Positions 1-8,288 of a stretch of 64,000 nt of DNA are shown one piece after another. Below the pieces are notes generated by a model. That model ran no database searches, was not told the DNA's origin, and was given only the letters and a program-made list of their open reading frames with translations. The position numbers and the translations under genes were made by a program. The DNA comes from Staphylococcus hominis subsp. hominis (lineage in GTDB: Bacteria > Bacillota > Bacilli > Staphylococcales > Staphylococcaceae). The stretch covers positions 885,686 through 949,685 of the forward strand of contig NZ_PPQE01000025.1 of assembly GCF_002901845.1 (NCBI RefSeq). Direction: 5' to 3'. Position 1 is the stretch's first letter, and each line of letters begins with the position of its first letter.

Positions 1-4
1 AAAA

Positions 5-33
5 AATCCAAAAATCAAAATGATTTTTGGATT
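5..33 (-). terminator. greA terminator
   Basis: A perfect 13-bp stem with a 3-nt loop lies just after the greA stop codon and runs into a T-rich tract on the minus strand. A matching T-tract on the other side makes it potentially bidirectional. Confidence 0.85.
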
Positions 34-38
34 TTTTG

Positions 39-515
39 TTACTTAATATCAACGATTTTAACTTTCATTTCTCCACCATTTGGAAGTGGAACACGAACTT
101 CATCATTTAAATTTTTACCAATAAGTGCTTTTGCCATTGGAGATTCATTTGAAATTTTTCCTTTAAACGCATCTGCTTCTGCAGATCCAACAATTTGATA
201 GCTTTCTTCTTCATCACCAGGTAATTCGACAAACGTAACAGTTTTACCAATTTGAATAACATTATTATCACCGTTGTCTTCAATAATCAAAGCATATCTA
301 AGCATGTGTTCAATACGTTGAATATCTTGCTCAATAAAACCTTGTTCATCTTTAGCAGCATCGTATTCTGAGTTCTCAGATAAGTCACCAAAAGATCTAG
401 CAACTTTGATTTTTTCTACTACTTCAGGACGTTTAACTGTTTTAAGTTCTTCTAATTCTTGTTCTAACTTTTCATAACCTTCCTGTGTCATTGGATATTG
501 TTTTTGATTTTCCAT
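39..515 (-). CDS. greA: Transcription elongation factor GreA
   Basis: GreA rescues backtracked RNA polymerase by stimulating transcript cleavage through the secondary channel. The 158-residue length is typical. The N-terminal half (about 1-75) is the coiled-coil, with the acidic tip [11 protein letters not shown] carrying D44 and E47, the counterparts of the metal-coordinating pair in E. coli GreA. The C-terminal half is the FKBP-like domain that binds polymerase. The start is preceded by an AAGGAAG ribosome binding site. It is last in the trmR-trhP1-trhP2-udk-greA run and is followed by a strong terminator. Identity is very secure. Confidence 0.98.
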   Translation of the reverse strand: MENQKQYPMTQEGYEKLEQELEELKTVKRPEVVEKIKVARSFGDLSENSEYDAAKDEQGFIEQDIQRIEHMLRYALIIEDNGDNNVIQIGKTVTFVELPGDEEESYQIVGSAEADAFKGKISNESPMAKALIGKNLNDEVRVPLPNGGEMKVKIVDIK

Positions 516-571
516 AAGTTCATCTTCCTTTTCAACAAGTTAATTTAATTTTGAAAAATACATATTATTCG

Positions 572-1195
572 TTAATGCTTCCCAACAAGCGTTTGTATTT
601 TTGTTGTCATTATATCAATTGCCACCTTATTACTTCCACCTTCTGGAATAATAATATCAGCATATTTTTTTGTTGGTTCTATAAATTGATTATGCATAGG
701 TCTGACAACATTTAAATATTGGTTAATAACTGATTCCATTGAGCGTCCTCGCTCTTTTGTGTCACGTACAAGTCTTCTTAAAATACGTAAATCTGCATCA
801 GTATCAACGTATATTTTAACATCCATCATATCACGTAATGTTTTATTTTCCAAAGCAAATATACCCTCTACGATAATAACATCTTTAGGTTCAAATGCAA
901 TTGTTTCATCACTTCTAGTATGATTTTTATAATCATATGTTGGAACTTCAACCGATTGACCGTTACGCAAATCTTTTAAATTACTAATAAGTAAATCATT
1001 ATCAAATGCAAAAGGGTGGTCATAATTAGTTTCAAGTCGTTCTTCAAATGTTAAGTGTGATTGATCTTTATAATAATAATCTTGAGCAAGTAAAGCAACA
1101 CTATGGCCTTCTAAGTTTTTCATTATTTCATTTGTGACAGTTGTTTTTCCTGATCCTGAACCGCCAGCGATTCCGATGATTGTTGTCTGTGTCAT
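572..1195 (-). CDS. udk: Uridine kinase
   Basis: Phosphorylates uridine and cytidine to UMP and CMP in pyrimidine salvage. The 207-residue protein has the P-loop GGSGSGKTT at residues 11-19, a Tyr-rich nucleoside-binding segment ([11 protein letters not shown]) and the VVEGIFAL motif typical of Udk. Its ATG overlaps the stop of the upstream trhP2 gene by one base (TAATG), which suggests translational coupling. greA follows after a gap of about 56 bp with no terminator, so the two are probably co-transcribed. Confidence 0.97.
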   Translation of the reverse strand: MTQTTIIGIAGGSGSGKTTVTNEIMKNLEGHSVALLAQDYYYKDQSHLTFEERLETNYDHPFAFDNDLLISNLKDLRNGQSVEVPTYDYKNHTRSDETIAFEPKDVIIVEGIFALENKTLRDMMDVKIYVDTDADLRILRRLVRDTKERGRSMESVINQYLNVVRPMHNQFIEPTKKYADIIIPEGGSNKVAIDIMTTKIQTLVGKH

Positions 1196-2463
1196 TAGCC
1201 GATTTCCTTTCTCATCATATTATTAGGGTAAATAGGATGATTCACTTTAATTTGAACAATTTGAAGAGGATGACGTGCTGCATCAAGGTGATTTCCTTCT
1301 TCATCATAAATGACATCAATAACCTGTTTAAATGATTCAATTTCAGGTCCAAAAAATTCAATCTCTTGACCAGGTTTAAAGTGATTTCTTTGTTGTATTG
1401 TAGCAATATGAGTTGCTTCGTCATAATCTAAAACTAATCCACAAAAATCATATGGTGACTTTTTATTTTGTTGAACACCAAACATTTGCTCTTCATATCC
1501 AGGCGTTCCTTCAAAGAAAGCAGGTGCTGTATCTCGATTAGCACATTTGTCTAATTCAATTAACCACTCTGGTTTAATTTTAAAATTATCCGGATCTTCT
1601 GCATATGCATCAATAACCTTACGATAAACTGATACTACTGTAGCAATATAATGAATAGATTTCATTCGCCCTTCAATTTTTAAAGAATCTATACCAATAT
1701 CCATCATTTGAGGAATGGATTCAATTAATTTTAAATCTTTTGGGCTCATAGCAAAAGGCACAACTTCGCCATCTTGATAAAATAAATCTAATTCTCCCTC
1801 TTCATCAACAGCTAGTAAATCATAATCCCAACGACAACTTTGACAACAACCGCCTCTGTTAGAGTCTCGTGCTGTCATGTGATTACTTAAAGTACATCTA
1901 CCTGAATAAGCAATGCACATCGCACCGTGAATAAAGGCTTCTATTTCGATATCAACATTGTCTTTCATTTCTTTCATTTCCATAGCGCCTGTTTCACGAG
2001 CTAATACTACTCGATCAAGTCCTTCTTCTTTCCAATATTCCACAGCTTTGTAATTAGAAAGAGATTGTTGTGTTGAGAGATGAATTTCTAATTTAGGAGC
2101 TACTTTCTTACATGTTTCAATAATAAGTGGATCTGCTACAATAATTCCTGTTGCACCTGTAGCTTCTAATTGACGTAAATAATCTTCTAAACCGTCTATA
2201 TTTTCATCATGAGCGATTATATTAGTCGTAACATAAATTTTTGCACCATAACGGTTTGCAAATTCAACGCCTTCTTTAATTTCTTCCATAGTAAAGTTAT
2301 CAGCGTTAGAACGTAACCCGTATTCTTGTCCACCTAAAAATACAGCATCAGCACCATAGTGAACCGCAATCTTTAACTTCTCTAGGTTTCCAGCAGGCGC
2401 TAATAATTCAGGTTTTTTTATTTTTCTTTTAGCATTTACTTCAATTTCATTTAACGTCTTCAT
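1195..2463 (-). CDS. trhP2: tRNA uridine-34 hydroxylation protein TrhP2 (peptidase U32 family, YrrO)
   Basis: U32-family protein. In B. subtilis the YrrN/YrrO pair is needed for prephenate-dependent formation of 5-hydroxyuridine at wobble U34. The family signature is clear ([20 protein letters not shown]), with cysteines near residues 183, 190, 206/207 and 210 that fit an iron-sulfur cluster. I chose the ATG at 2463 (MKTLNEIEV, 422 aa) because a GGGAGG site lies 8 nt upstream; a longer frame to 2514 lacks one. It follows trhP1 closely and overlaps udk by one base. Older databases call this a protease or collagenase, which is probably wrong. Confidence 0.93.
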   Translation of the reverse strand: MKTLNEIEVNAKRKIKKPELLAPAGNLEKLKIAVHYGADAVFLGGQEYGLRSNADNFTMEEIKEGVEFANRYGAKIYVTTNIIAHDENIDGLEDYLRQLEATGATGIIVADPLIIETCKKVAPKLEIHLSTQQSLSNYKAVEYWKEEGLDRVVLARETGAMEMKEMKDNVDIEIEAFIHGAMCIAYSGRCTLSNHMTARDSNRGGCCQSCRWDYDLLAVDEEGELDLFYQDGEVVPFAMSPKDLKLIESIPQMMDIGIDSLKIEGRMKSIHYIATVVSVYRKVIDAYAEDPDNFKIKPEWLIELDKCANRDTAPAFFEGTPGYEEQMFGVQQNKKSPYDFCGLVLDYDEATHIATIQQRNHFKPGQEIEFFGPEIESFKQVIDVIYDEEGNHLDAARHPLQIVQIKVNHPIYPNNMMRKEIG

Positions 2464-2476
2464 ACTGGCGCCTCCC

Positions 2477-3406
2477 TTAATATACTGTTTGTTTATATAA
2501 GAACCCTTCATCAAATGGACGATGTTCAGGTTGAATTTCTTCTATTGGATCAATTAACATAAATTTTTCATCTTCATAAGCTTCTGGATCTTCATGATAT
2601 AAGTCAATGGCTTCTCTATATTGTGCTGTAACAGTATTAATGTATGATTCACTATGTAAGATACCATCAATTTTAAATGAATCAATATTTGCTTCAAAGA
2701 ATGGCTCTAATTCTTCAATTAAACAGATATCATTAGGAGACATAATATGAGTACCATTGTAATCTTCAAACACAGGATATTTATTTTCTCTTTCTTCATC
2801 GTATAATAATAAATCTTGCTCATTCTCACTACGTTGGATTTTCATTTGTCTATCTTGAAAAGTGTAATAATTACCCAATAACATACGTTTAGATTGGAAC
2901 ATACAAGTCATACCGTGAACCTGAACTTCAATTTCAACCTTTGCATGTTTTTTAATATTTAAAATTTCATCTAGGTTTAATTCACGTGCTAATACAGCTC
3001 TTTTAGCGCCTTTTTCACCCCAGTAATTACATTGGAAATAATTCGTAACAATTGTTTCTGCATCCCAATTTAATGGTATCGGATTATTTTGTTTTTTAAC
3101 ATACATCACGACAGCAGGATCACCAAAAATAATTCTATCTACTCTTATTTCATGTAAAAATTCAATATAGTTTTCTAAGGCATTTAAATGATAATTATGA
3201 AAAATACCATTAACTGCCACATATACTTTTTTATCATGTTCGTGTGCTAAATTAACTGCTTTTCGAACATCTTCACGATTAAATTCTCCGGGTAATCGCA
3301 ATCCAAATTTTTGCTCTCCAATCACAAATGCATCAGCACCGAGTTCTATCAATGTTTTCATATGATTTAAAGATTTTGGAGTGACAAGTAATTCAGTCAT
3401 ATTCAT
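2477..3406 (-). CDS. trhP1: tRNA uridine-34 hydroxylation protein TrhP1 (peptidase U32 family, YrrN)
   Basis: Shorter U32 paralogue (309 aa) corresponding to B. subtilis YrrN, the partner of YrrO in wobble hydroxyuridine formation. It keeps the U32 barrel and the VQVHGMTCMFQSKRML segment but has lost most of the cluster cysteines present in TrhP2: the second signature Cys is Met, and the later CC..C cluster is missing. It therefore probably does not carry the same Fe-S centre and may act as the second subunit. The start overlaps the end of trmR by 4 bp. Assignment to the pair rests on family knowledge and gene order. Confidence 0.9.
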   Translation of the reverse strand: MNMTELLVTPKSLNHMKTLIELGADAFVIGEQKFGLRLPGEFNREDVRKAVNLAHEHDKKVYVAVNGIFHNYHLNALENYIEFLHEIRVDRIIFGDPAVVMYVKKQNNPIPLNWDAETIVTNYFQCNYWGEKGAKRAVLARELNLDEILNIKKHAKVEIEVQVHGMTCMFQSKRMLLGNYYTFQDRQMKIQRSENEQDLLLYDEERENKYPVFEDYNGTHIMSPNDICLIEELEPFFEANIDSFKIDGILHSESYINTVTAQYREAIDLYHEDPEAYEDEKFMLIDPIEEIQPEHRPFDEGFLYKQTVY

Positions 3407-4038
3407 TCTCCTTTAATAGATATGGCTAAACCATCATCCATATTTAAAAAATTTGTTTTATAGTTCTTTTGTTTCATAAGCCAAGTATTATATTTTTGTA
3501 CCTTTTTTACCATTTGCTTAACATTTCTTGATCGTACGATATCTATATCAGATACAAATCCATGATACAAAACGTTATCAGTAATAACTAAGCCACCATT
3601 TTTCAATAACGGTGTATAATATTCAAAAAATTTTTGAGATTGCGCTTTAGCTGCATCGATAAATATCATATCATATAAATGATTGCTCACTTTATCGTAC
3701 TGTGATAGGGCATCGCCCTCTATAAGACGAATTTGATTTTCGTATTCAAATTTTTTAAAATTAAATTTTGCTTGTTTTATCATATTCTCATTACGTTCAA
3801 TAGTAGTAATAGAAATATCTGGTGAAACAGAAGCAAATTGCATCGAACTATATCCAATAGCAGTTCCAATTTCCAAAATATTTTTCGAATGATGAATTCT
3901 AATTAATTGTTTTATCATGTCTAAAGTTAATTTATCCACTATAGGAACAGCGTGTTCTTCTGCATAAAATCTTAGTTCTTCAATATTATTATTTAACTGT
4001 TCATGAAGATTTAATAAATAGGATTGATTTGATTCCAC
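3403..4038 (-). CDS. trmR: tRNA 5-hydroxyuridine methyltransferase TrmR (YrrM-like)
   Basis: SAM-dependent O-methyltransferase of the class whose B. subtilis member (TrmR/YrrM) converts ho5U34 to mo5U34 in tRNA. The SAM-binding motif I is ILEIGTAIGYSS, followed by TTIERNE and the metal-site region MIFIDAAKAQS and ITDNVLYHG. A reading frame from the ATG at 4071 exists but has no ribosome binding site. The GTG at 4038 has AAAAGGGA upstream at normal spacing and gives 211 aa, close to the B. subtilis protein, so I prefer it. It is first in the run with trhP1 and trhP2, which supply its substrate. Confidence 0.88.
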   Translation of the reverse strand: MESNQSYLLNLHEQLNNNIEELRFYAEEHAVPIVDKLTLDMIKQLIRIHHSKNILEIGTAIGYSSMQFASVSPDISITTIERNENMIKQAKFNFKKFEYENQIRLIEGDALSQYDKVSNHLYDMIFIDAAKAQSQKFFEYYTPLLKNGGLVITDNVLYHGFVSDIDIVRSRNVKQMVKKVQKYNTWLMKQKNYKTNFLNMDDGLAISIKGE

Positions 4039-4248
4039 TTCTATAACTTCCCTTTTAATATCAATAGGCATAAAAATAAATCAGTCAACTAATATTACAT
4101 TATTTAAAATAAAATAATAAACCTACTTTATGTTTTAATGTATAAATATAGTAACTGACTGTATATTTAAAAATTTATGCTACAGTAATTTAACTTTAAA
4201 TATTTTATCATAATTCTAAATTAAATTTAAGCCTGAAATATTAAAAAC

Positions 4249-4274
4249 CTCTAACCAAAGTGAATTGATTAGAG
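4249..4274 (-). terminator. Terminator after the DUF1292 gene
   Basis: A 10-bp stem (CTCTAATCAA pairing with TTGGTTAGAG on the minus strand) with a 6-nt loop, followed by TTTTTAAT. It closes the alaS-ireB-ruvX-DUF1292 run. Between it and trmR lie about 200 bp of AT-rich sequence that must hold the trmR promoter; I could not fix that promoter. Confidence 0.8.
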
Positions 4275-4297
4275 ATTTATTATTAACAAAAGACTGT

Positions 4298-4606
4298 TTA
4301 TTCTTCTATATTTGTATTTACAACTTCTTCAATCATATCCCATTCTTCATCTGTTTCAATAGGAACAAGTTTACCACCATCACCAGATTCATCTGGTTCA
4401 TTAATCATTGGAATGAGCTCAATCATGTCATCATCATCAGATTGAGCACCTTCTTCAGCTAAAATAACATACTCTTTTTTAAATTCTGGATGATAAAATT
4501 CAAGCATTTTTCGATATAAAACTTCATTTCCATTTTCATCGAATAACGTTAATAATTCTTCTTCATTACTAATATTTAATTCTGTATTATGATTATGTTC
4601 AGTCAT
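4298..4606 (-). CDS. DUF1292 protein (UPF0473, YrzB-like)
   Basis: Acidic 102-residue protein of the UPF0473/DUF1292 family, found in Firmicutes next to ruvX and the IreB-like gene. The core reads [25 protein letters not shown] and is followed by an acidic tail rich in Asp and Glu. It has no membrane segment and no catalytic motif, and its function is unknown. It starts 14 bp after ruvX with a good AAGGAG site, so it is part of the same operon, and a terminator follows. Confidence 0.92.
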   Translation of the reverse strand: MTEHNHNTELNISNEEELLTLFDENGNEVLYRKMLEFYHPEFKKEYVILAEEGAQSDDDDMIELIPMINEPDESGDGGKLVPIETDEEWDMIEEVVNTNIEE

Positions 4607-4620
4607 AATGAAATTCTCCT

Positions 4621-5049
4621 TTATTGAATTGAATCTAAATAGCCTTGCAGTATAAAAACTGCTGCCATTTTATCAATTACTTTTTTTCTTTTTTGTCTTG
4701 AGACATCAGCTTCTAATAATGAGCGCTCAGCAGCCATGGTACTTAAACGTTCATCCCACATAATAATTTCAATATTTGGTAAAGCCTCTTGAAGCAATTC
4801 TTTGTATTTAAGGGAAGCTTCTCCACGAAAACCAATAGAATTATTCATGTTTTTCGGTAATCCTATGACTACTGAACCAACATTATTGTCTTTTATGATT
4901 GAAACCAGTCTATCAATACCAAATTCTTCATTTTCTTCATTTATTCTTAGAGTGTCTAGTCCTTGAGCAGTCCAGCCCATCAAATCACTAATTGCGATAC
5001 CTACAGTTCTACTACCTACATCTAATCCTAAAATTTTATGACGTAACAT
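4621..5049 (-). CDS. ruvX: Holliday junction resolvase-like RuvX / YqgF nuclease
   Basis: YqgF-type RNase H-fold nuclease, 142 aa. The family is linked to pre-16S rRNA 5'-end maturation and was proposed as an alternative Holliday junction resolvase. Acidic active-site residues are in [16 protein letters not shown] near the N-terminus, [10 protein letters not shown] in the middle, and [14 protein letters not shown] near the C-terminus. It abuts the IreB-like gene with no gap and sits in the usual Firmicute alaS-yrzL-yrrK(ruvX)-yrzB order. Confidence 0.95.
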   Translation of the reverse strand: MLRHKILGLDVGSRTVGIAISDLMGWTAQGLDTLRINEENEEFGIDRLVSIIKDNNVGSVVIGLPKNMNNSIGFRGEASLKYKELLQEALPNIEIIMWDERLSTMAAERSLLEADVSRQKRKKVIDKMAAVFILQGYLDSIQ

Positions 5050-5310
5050 TTATTTATTATTCTCTTTTAAGTAGTTTGAAACGAGTTCTTCCATAATTAC
5101 ATCTCTATCAATGTGTCGTATTTGATTACGTGCATCATTTTGACGAGGAATGTATGCAGGATCTCCTGAAAGTAAATAGCCGACAATTTGATTTACAGCA
5201 TTGTAGCCTCGTTCTTCTAGAGTCTGATGTACATTTTTTAAAACTGTTTGGACATTTTCTTTTGGAATTTCATCATAATCGAATTTCATAGTTTTATCAA
5301 TATTTTCCAT
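5050..5310 (-). CDS. IreB family regulatory phosphoprotein (UPF0297, YrzL)
   Basis: 86-residue protein of the UPF0297/IreB family ([42 protein letters not shown] region). In Enterococcus faecalis IreB is a target of the PASTA kinase IreK and negatively affects cephalosporin resistance. N-terminal threonine T7 is a plausible kinase target by analogy, which is inference. It lies between alaS and ruvX with no terminator on either side, so it is probably transcribed from the alaS T-box leader. Confidence 0.93.
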   Translation of the reverse strand: MENIDKTMKFDYDEIPKENVQTVLKNVHQTLEERGYNAVNQIVGYLLSGDPAYIPRQNDARNQIRHIDRDVIMEELVSNYLKENNK

Positions 5311-5374
5311 AGATGCGACACTCCTCTGACATGTATTAACTTACATATTAATTTTACACCAGTTGACTAAAAAG

Positions 5375-8005
5375 TTATAGGTTTTTAATATAATCTTTAA
5401 TAAAGCGTAATGATTCTGAGATGTTTTCAGGTTGTGTGCCGCCACCTTGTGCCATATCTGGACGACCGCCACCTTTTCCTCCTACAATTGGAGCCATGTT
5501 TTTAATGATATCTCCGGCTTTAACCTGACTTGTAAGCTCTTTAGGTACAGCGGCAATTAACGAAACTTTTTCACCAACATGACCTGCTAAAATAATAATT
5601 GTATCTTGTTGTTTTGATTTAAAATCATCCATTGTTTGACGGATTTCTTTTGGATTAGATACTTCTACCTCTGTAGCTAATACTTTAAATCCATTAATCA
5701 TTTCTACTTGATCCTCTATATTACCCATTTTAAGTGAAGTAATTTCCTTATTACGTTGCTCTAATTGCTTATTCAATTGTTTTTCATTTTCTTGAATTTG
5801 AACAACTTTATCATAAACTTGTTTATCTGATTTTACTTTAAGTCGTTCTTTGACAGAATTAAATTTATTTTGAATATCTTCAAAATATAAAAATGCGGCT
5901 TTACCGGTAAGTGCCTCAATACGTCTAACACCTGCACCTGTACCTGATTCGCTTACAATTTTAAACAACCCTATTTCAGCCGTATTATCTACATGAATAC
6001 CACCACATAATTCAATTGAAAATGGAGCCATATTGACTACTCTTACAATATCACCGTATTTTTCACCAAACAGAGCCATAGCACCCATTTCTTTAGCTTC
6101 TTGAATAGGCATTTCTTGAATATGAACTGAAATTCCTCTCCAAATTTCTTCATTTACTCTTCTTTCAACTTGATCAATCTCTTCTTCTGTCATTGGACCA
6201 AAGTGAGAAAAGTCAAATCTTAATCGTTCACTTTCAACGAGTGAACCCGCCTGATTAACATGTTCACCTAAAATCTCTTTTAATGCAGCATGTAGTAAGT
6301 GAGTGGCACTATGATTTTTTTGTATATCTTTACGTTCTTCTTTATTTACAGCTGCATCTACATGACTATTTACACTTACTTGTCCAAATTGAACTATACC
6401 TTGGTGTAAATTTTGTCCGTTTGGTGCCTTTGTAACTTCTTGAACGGCTATTTCGAACTGATCATTTCCTACTGTTCCTTTATCTGCAACTTGTCCACCA
6501 CTTACTGCATAAAATGGTGTTTCTTTTAAGATAAAGTAAACTGTTTCTCCAGCTTCAGCAGATGTAACAGTTTTACCGTTATAAATTAAATCTGTTAAAA
6601 TTGTTTGATAATCTGTTGTTTCATAACCAACAAATTGGCTTTTAGTATTAATATTTTTTAAAACATCGCTTTGAACTTGCATAGATTGTGAACTTTGTCT
6701 AGCTTCTCTCGCTCTAGTACGTTGCTGTTCCATTTCAGCTTCAAATGTTGCCATGTCGACTGTAATACCTTCTTGACTTGCTAGTTCTTCAGTTAACTCA
6801 ATTGGGAATCCATACGTATCATATAATTTAAACGCATCAGAACCATTAATCTGATGTGTAGATTCTTTTGCTTGCGTAATGAGTTGATTTAATATAGATA
6901 CGCCTTCTTGAAGTGTTTCATGGAAACGTTCTTCTTCAGATTTAATAACACGTTTAATAAAATCTGATTTTTCTTTTACATTTGGATAATATGGCTCCAT
7001 AATGTCAGCAACGATATCAACCAATTTATACATAAATGGCTCATTAATGCCAAGCGTTTGACTAAAACGTACGGCACGACGTAAGAGACGACGTAAAACA
7101 TAACCACGCCCTTCATTTGCAGGTAAAGCGCCGTCAGAGATTGCGAATGAGATTGTTCTGATATGGTCGGCGATGACTTTAAATGCTACATCTTGTTCGT
7201 TATTTTCAAGATATTTTTTTCCTGATATATGCTCTACTTCTTCAATAATTGGCATAAATAAATCTGTTTCATAATTGGTACGAACATTTTGGGAAATAGA
7301 CGTCATGCGTTCTAATCCCATGCCGGTATCAATATTTTTGTTTGGAAGTGGTGTATAAGTATGATCCTTATTATGGTTATATTCACTAAACACTAAGTTC
7401 CATACTTCTAAATATCTCTCATTTTCACCGCCAGGATACATTTCTTCTGCTGGATCATTTTGACCATATGCTTCACCACGATCATAGAAAATTTCGGTGT
7501 TAGGTCCTGATGGTCCTTCTCCAATATCCCAGAAATTCCCCTCAATTCTAATAATACGACTTTCTTCTAAGCCAATATCTTCATGCCATAAACGATAGGC
7601 TTCAACATCTTCTGGATGAATTGTTACATATAGCTTTTCTGGTTCCATTCCCATCCATTTGTCACTAGTTAAAAATTCCCAAGCAAATTCAATTGCTTCT
7701 TTTTTAAAATAGTCACCAATTGAGAAGTTTCCAAGCATTTCAAAGAAAGTATGATGACGCGCAGTAAAACCTACGTTTTCAATATCATTTGTTCTAATTG
7801 CTTTTTGAGAATTAACTATTCTAGGCTTTTTAGGTGTTTCTCGTCCATCAAAGTATTTTTTTAAAGTTGCAACACCAGAGTTTATCCAAAGTAACGAATC
7901 ATCGTCAATAGGCACAAGTGGTGCAGATGGTTCTACCATATGACCTTTTTCAACAAAGAAATCAATATATTTTTGACGTATATCACTTGCTTTAAGTTTT
8001 TTCAT
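5375..8005 (-). CDS. alaS: Alanyl-tRNA synthetase
   Basis: Charges tRNA-Ala. The 876-residue product has the class II catalytic domain, the editing domain zinc motif ([11 protein letters not shown] with CGGIHVDNT further on) and the C-terminal C-Ala/DHHA1 region ending in the Gly-rich [16 protein letters not shown] longer frame reaches 8062, but its first codons lie in the T-box terminator. The ATG at 8005 follows an AGGAG site and gives the expected [10 protein letters not shown] start. Expression is controlled by the upstream T-box leader. Confidence 0.98.
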   Translation of the reverse strand: MKKLKASDIRQKYIDFFVEKGHMVEPSAPLVPIDDDSLLWINSGVATLKKYFDGRETPKKPRIVNSQKAIRTNDIENVGFTARHHTFFEMLGNFSIGDYFKKEAIEFAWEFLTSDKWMGMEPEKLYVTIHPEDVEAYRLWHEDIGLEESRIIRIEGNFWDIGEGPSGPNTEIFYDRGEAYGQNDPAEEMYPGGENERYLEVWNLVFSEYNHNKDHTYTPLPNKNIDTGMGLERMTSISQNVRTNYETDLFMPIIEEVEHISGKKYLENNEQDVAFKVIADHIRTISFAISDGALPANEGRGYVLRRLLRRAVRFSQTLGINEPFMYKLVDIVADIMEPYYPNVKEKSDFIKRVIKSEEERFHETLQEGVSILNQLITQAKESTHQINGSDAFKLYDTYGFPIELTEELASQEGITVDMATFEAEMEQQRTRAREARQSSQSMQVQSDVLKNINTKSQFVGYETTDYQTILTDLIYNGKTVTSAEAGETVYFILKETPFYAVSGGQVADKGTVGNDQFEIAVQEVTKAPNGQNLHQGIVQFGQVSVNSHVDAAVNKEERKDIQKNHSATHLLHAALKEILGEHVNQAGSLVESERLRFDFSHFGPMTEEEIDQVERRVNEEIWRGISVHIQEMPIQEAKEMGAMALFGEKYGDIVRVVNMAPFSIELCGGIHVDNTAEIGLFKIVSESGTGAGVRRIEALTGKAAFLYFEDIQNKFNSVKERLKVKSDKQVYDKVVQIQENEKQLNKQLEQRNKEITSLKMGNIEDQVEMINGFKVLATEVEVSNPKEIRQTMDDFKSKQQDTIIILAGHVGEKVSLIAAVPKELTSQVKAGDIIKNMAPIVGGKGGGRPDMAQGGGTQPENISESLRFIKDYIKNL

Positions 8006-8041
8006 TTTTTCACTCCTAATATAATTAATACATTTATAAAT

Positions 8042-8253
8042 AAAAAAACGTTCATCCAACAAAGGGACGAACGTTTTCGCGGTACCACCCTAGTTACAAG
8101 AAATAAATACTTTTGAAATATATTTAATTTCTCATCACTTAATTATCATATTAACGATAACACAAAGTAGCGTTCAACAAATTAACTTGTACTTTTCACC
8201 AACCAGTACATCTCTGCTTAAGTTAAAAAGTTTACTCATCTTTATGCGAATTC
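8042..8253 (-). promoter_or_regulatory. T-box riboswitch (Ala) upstream of alaS
   Basis: The minus strand carries the T-box sequence AGGGTGGTACCGCG (8091-8078), followed by a terminator with stem AAAACGTTC / GAACGTTTT (8045-8077) and a T-tract. Stem I is visible upstream: lower stem CATAAAG/CTTTGTG, and a specifier loop GAAC-GCU-A in which the Ala codon GCU lies at 8171-8169. Uncharged tRNA-Ala should stabilise the antiterminator and permit alaS transcription. Confidence 0.95.
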
Positions 8254-8259
8254 AAATTT

Positions 8260-8288
8260 ATTTTAAGTATTTTTGTTTAAATTGTCAA
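8260..8288 (-). promoter_or_regulatory. alaS promoter
   Basis: TTGACA (8288-8283), a 17-nt spacer and TAAAAT (8265-8260) form a strong vegetative promoter just before the T-box leader. The -35 hexamer overlaps the TGA stop codon of recD2. Confidence 0.8.

Noticed and set aside
4265-4462. 65-codon plus-strand frame over the terminator and the DUF1292 gene
   Set aside because: It is antisense to a conserved gene and begins inside the terminator stem; the composition is that of a shadow frame.
8006-8062. N-terminal extension of alaS beginning at 8062
   Set aside because: The extra codons lie in the T-box terminator, and the ATG at 8005 has the proper ribosome binding site.
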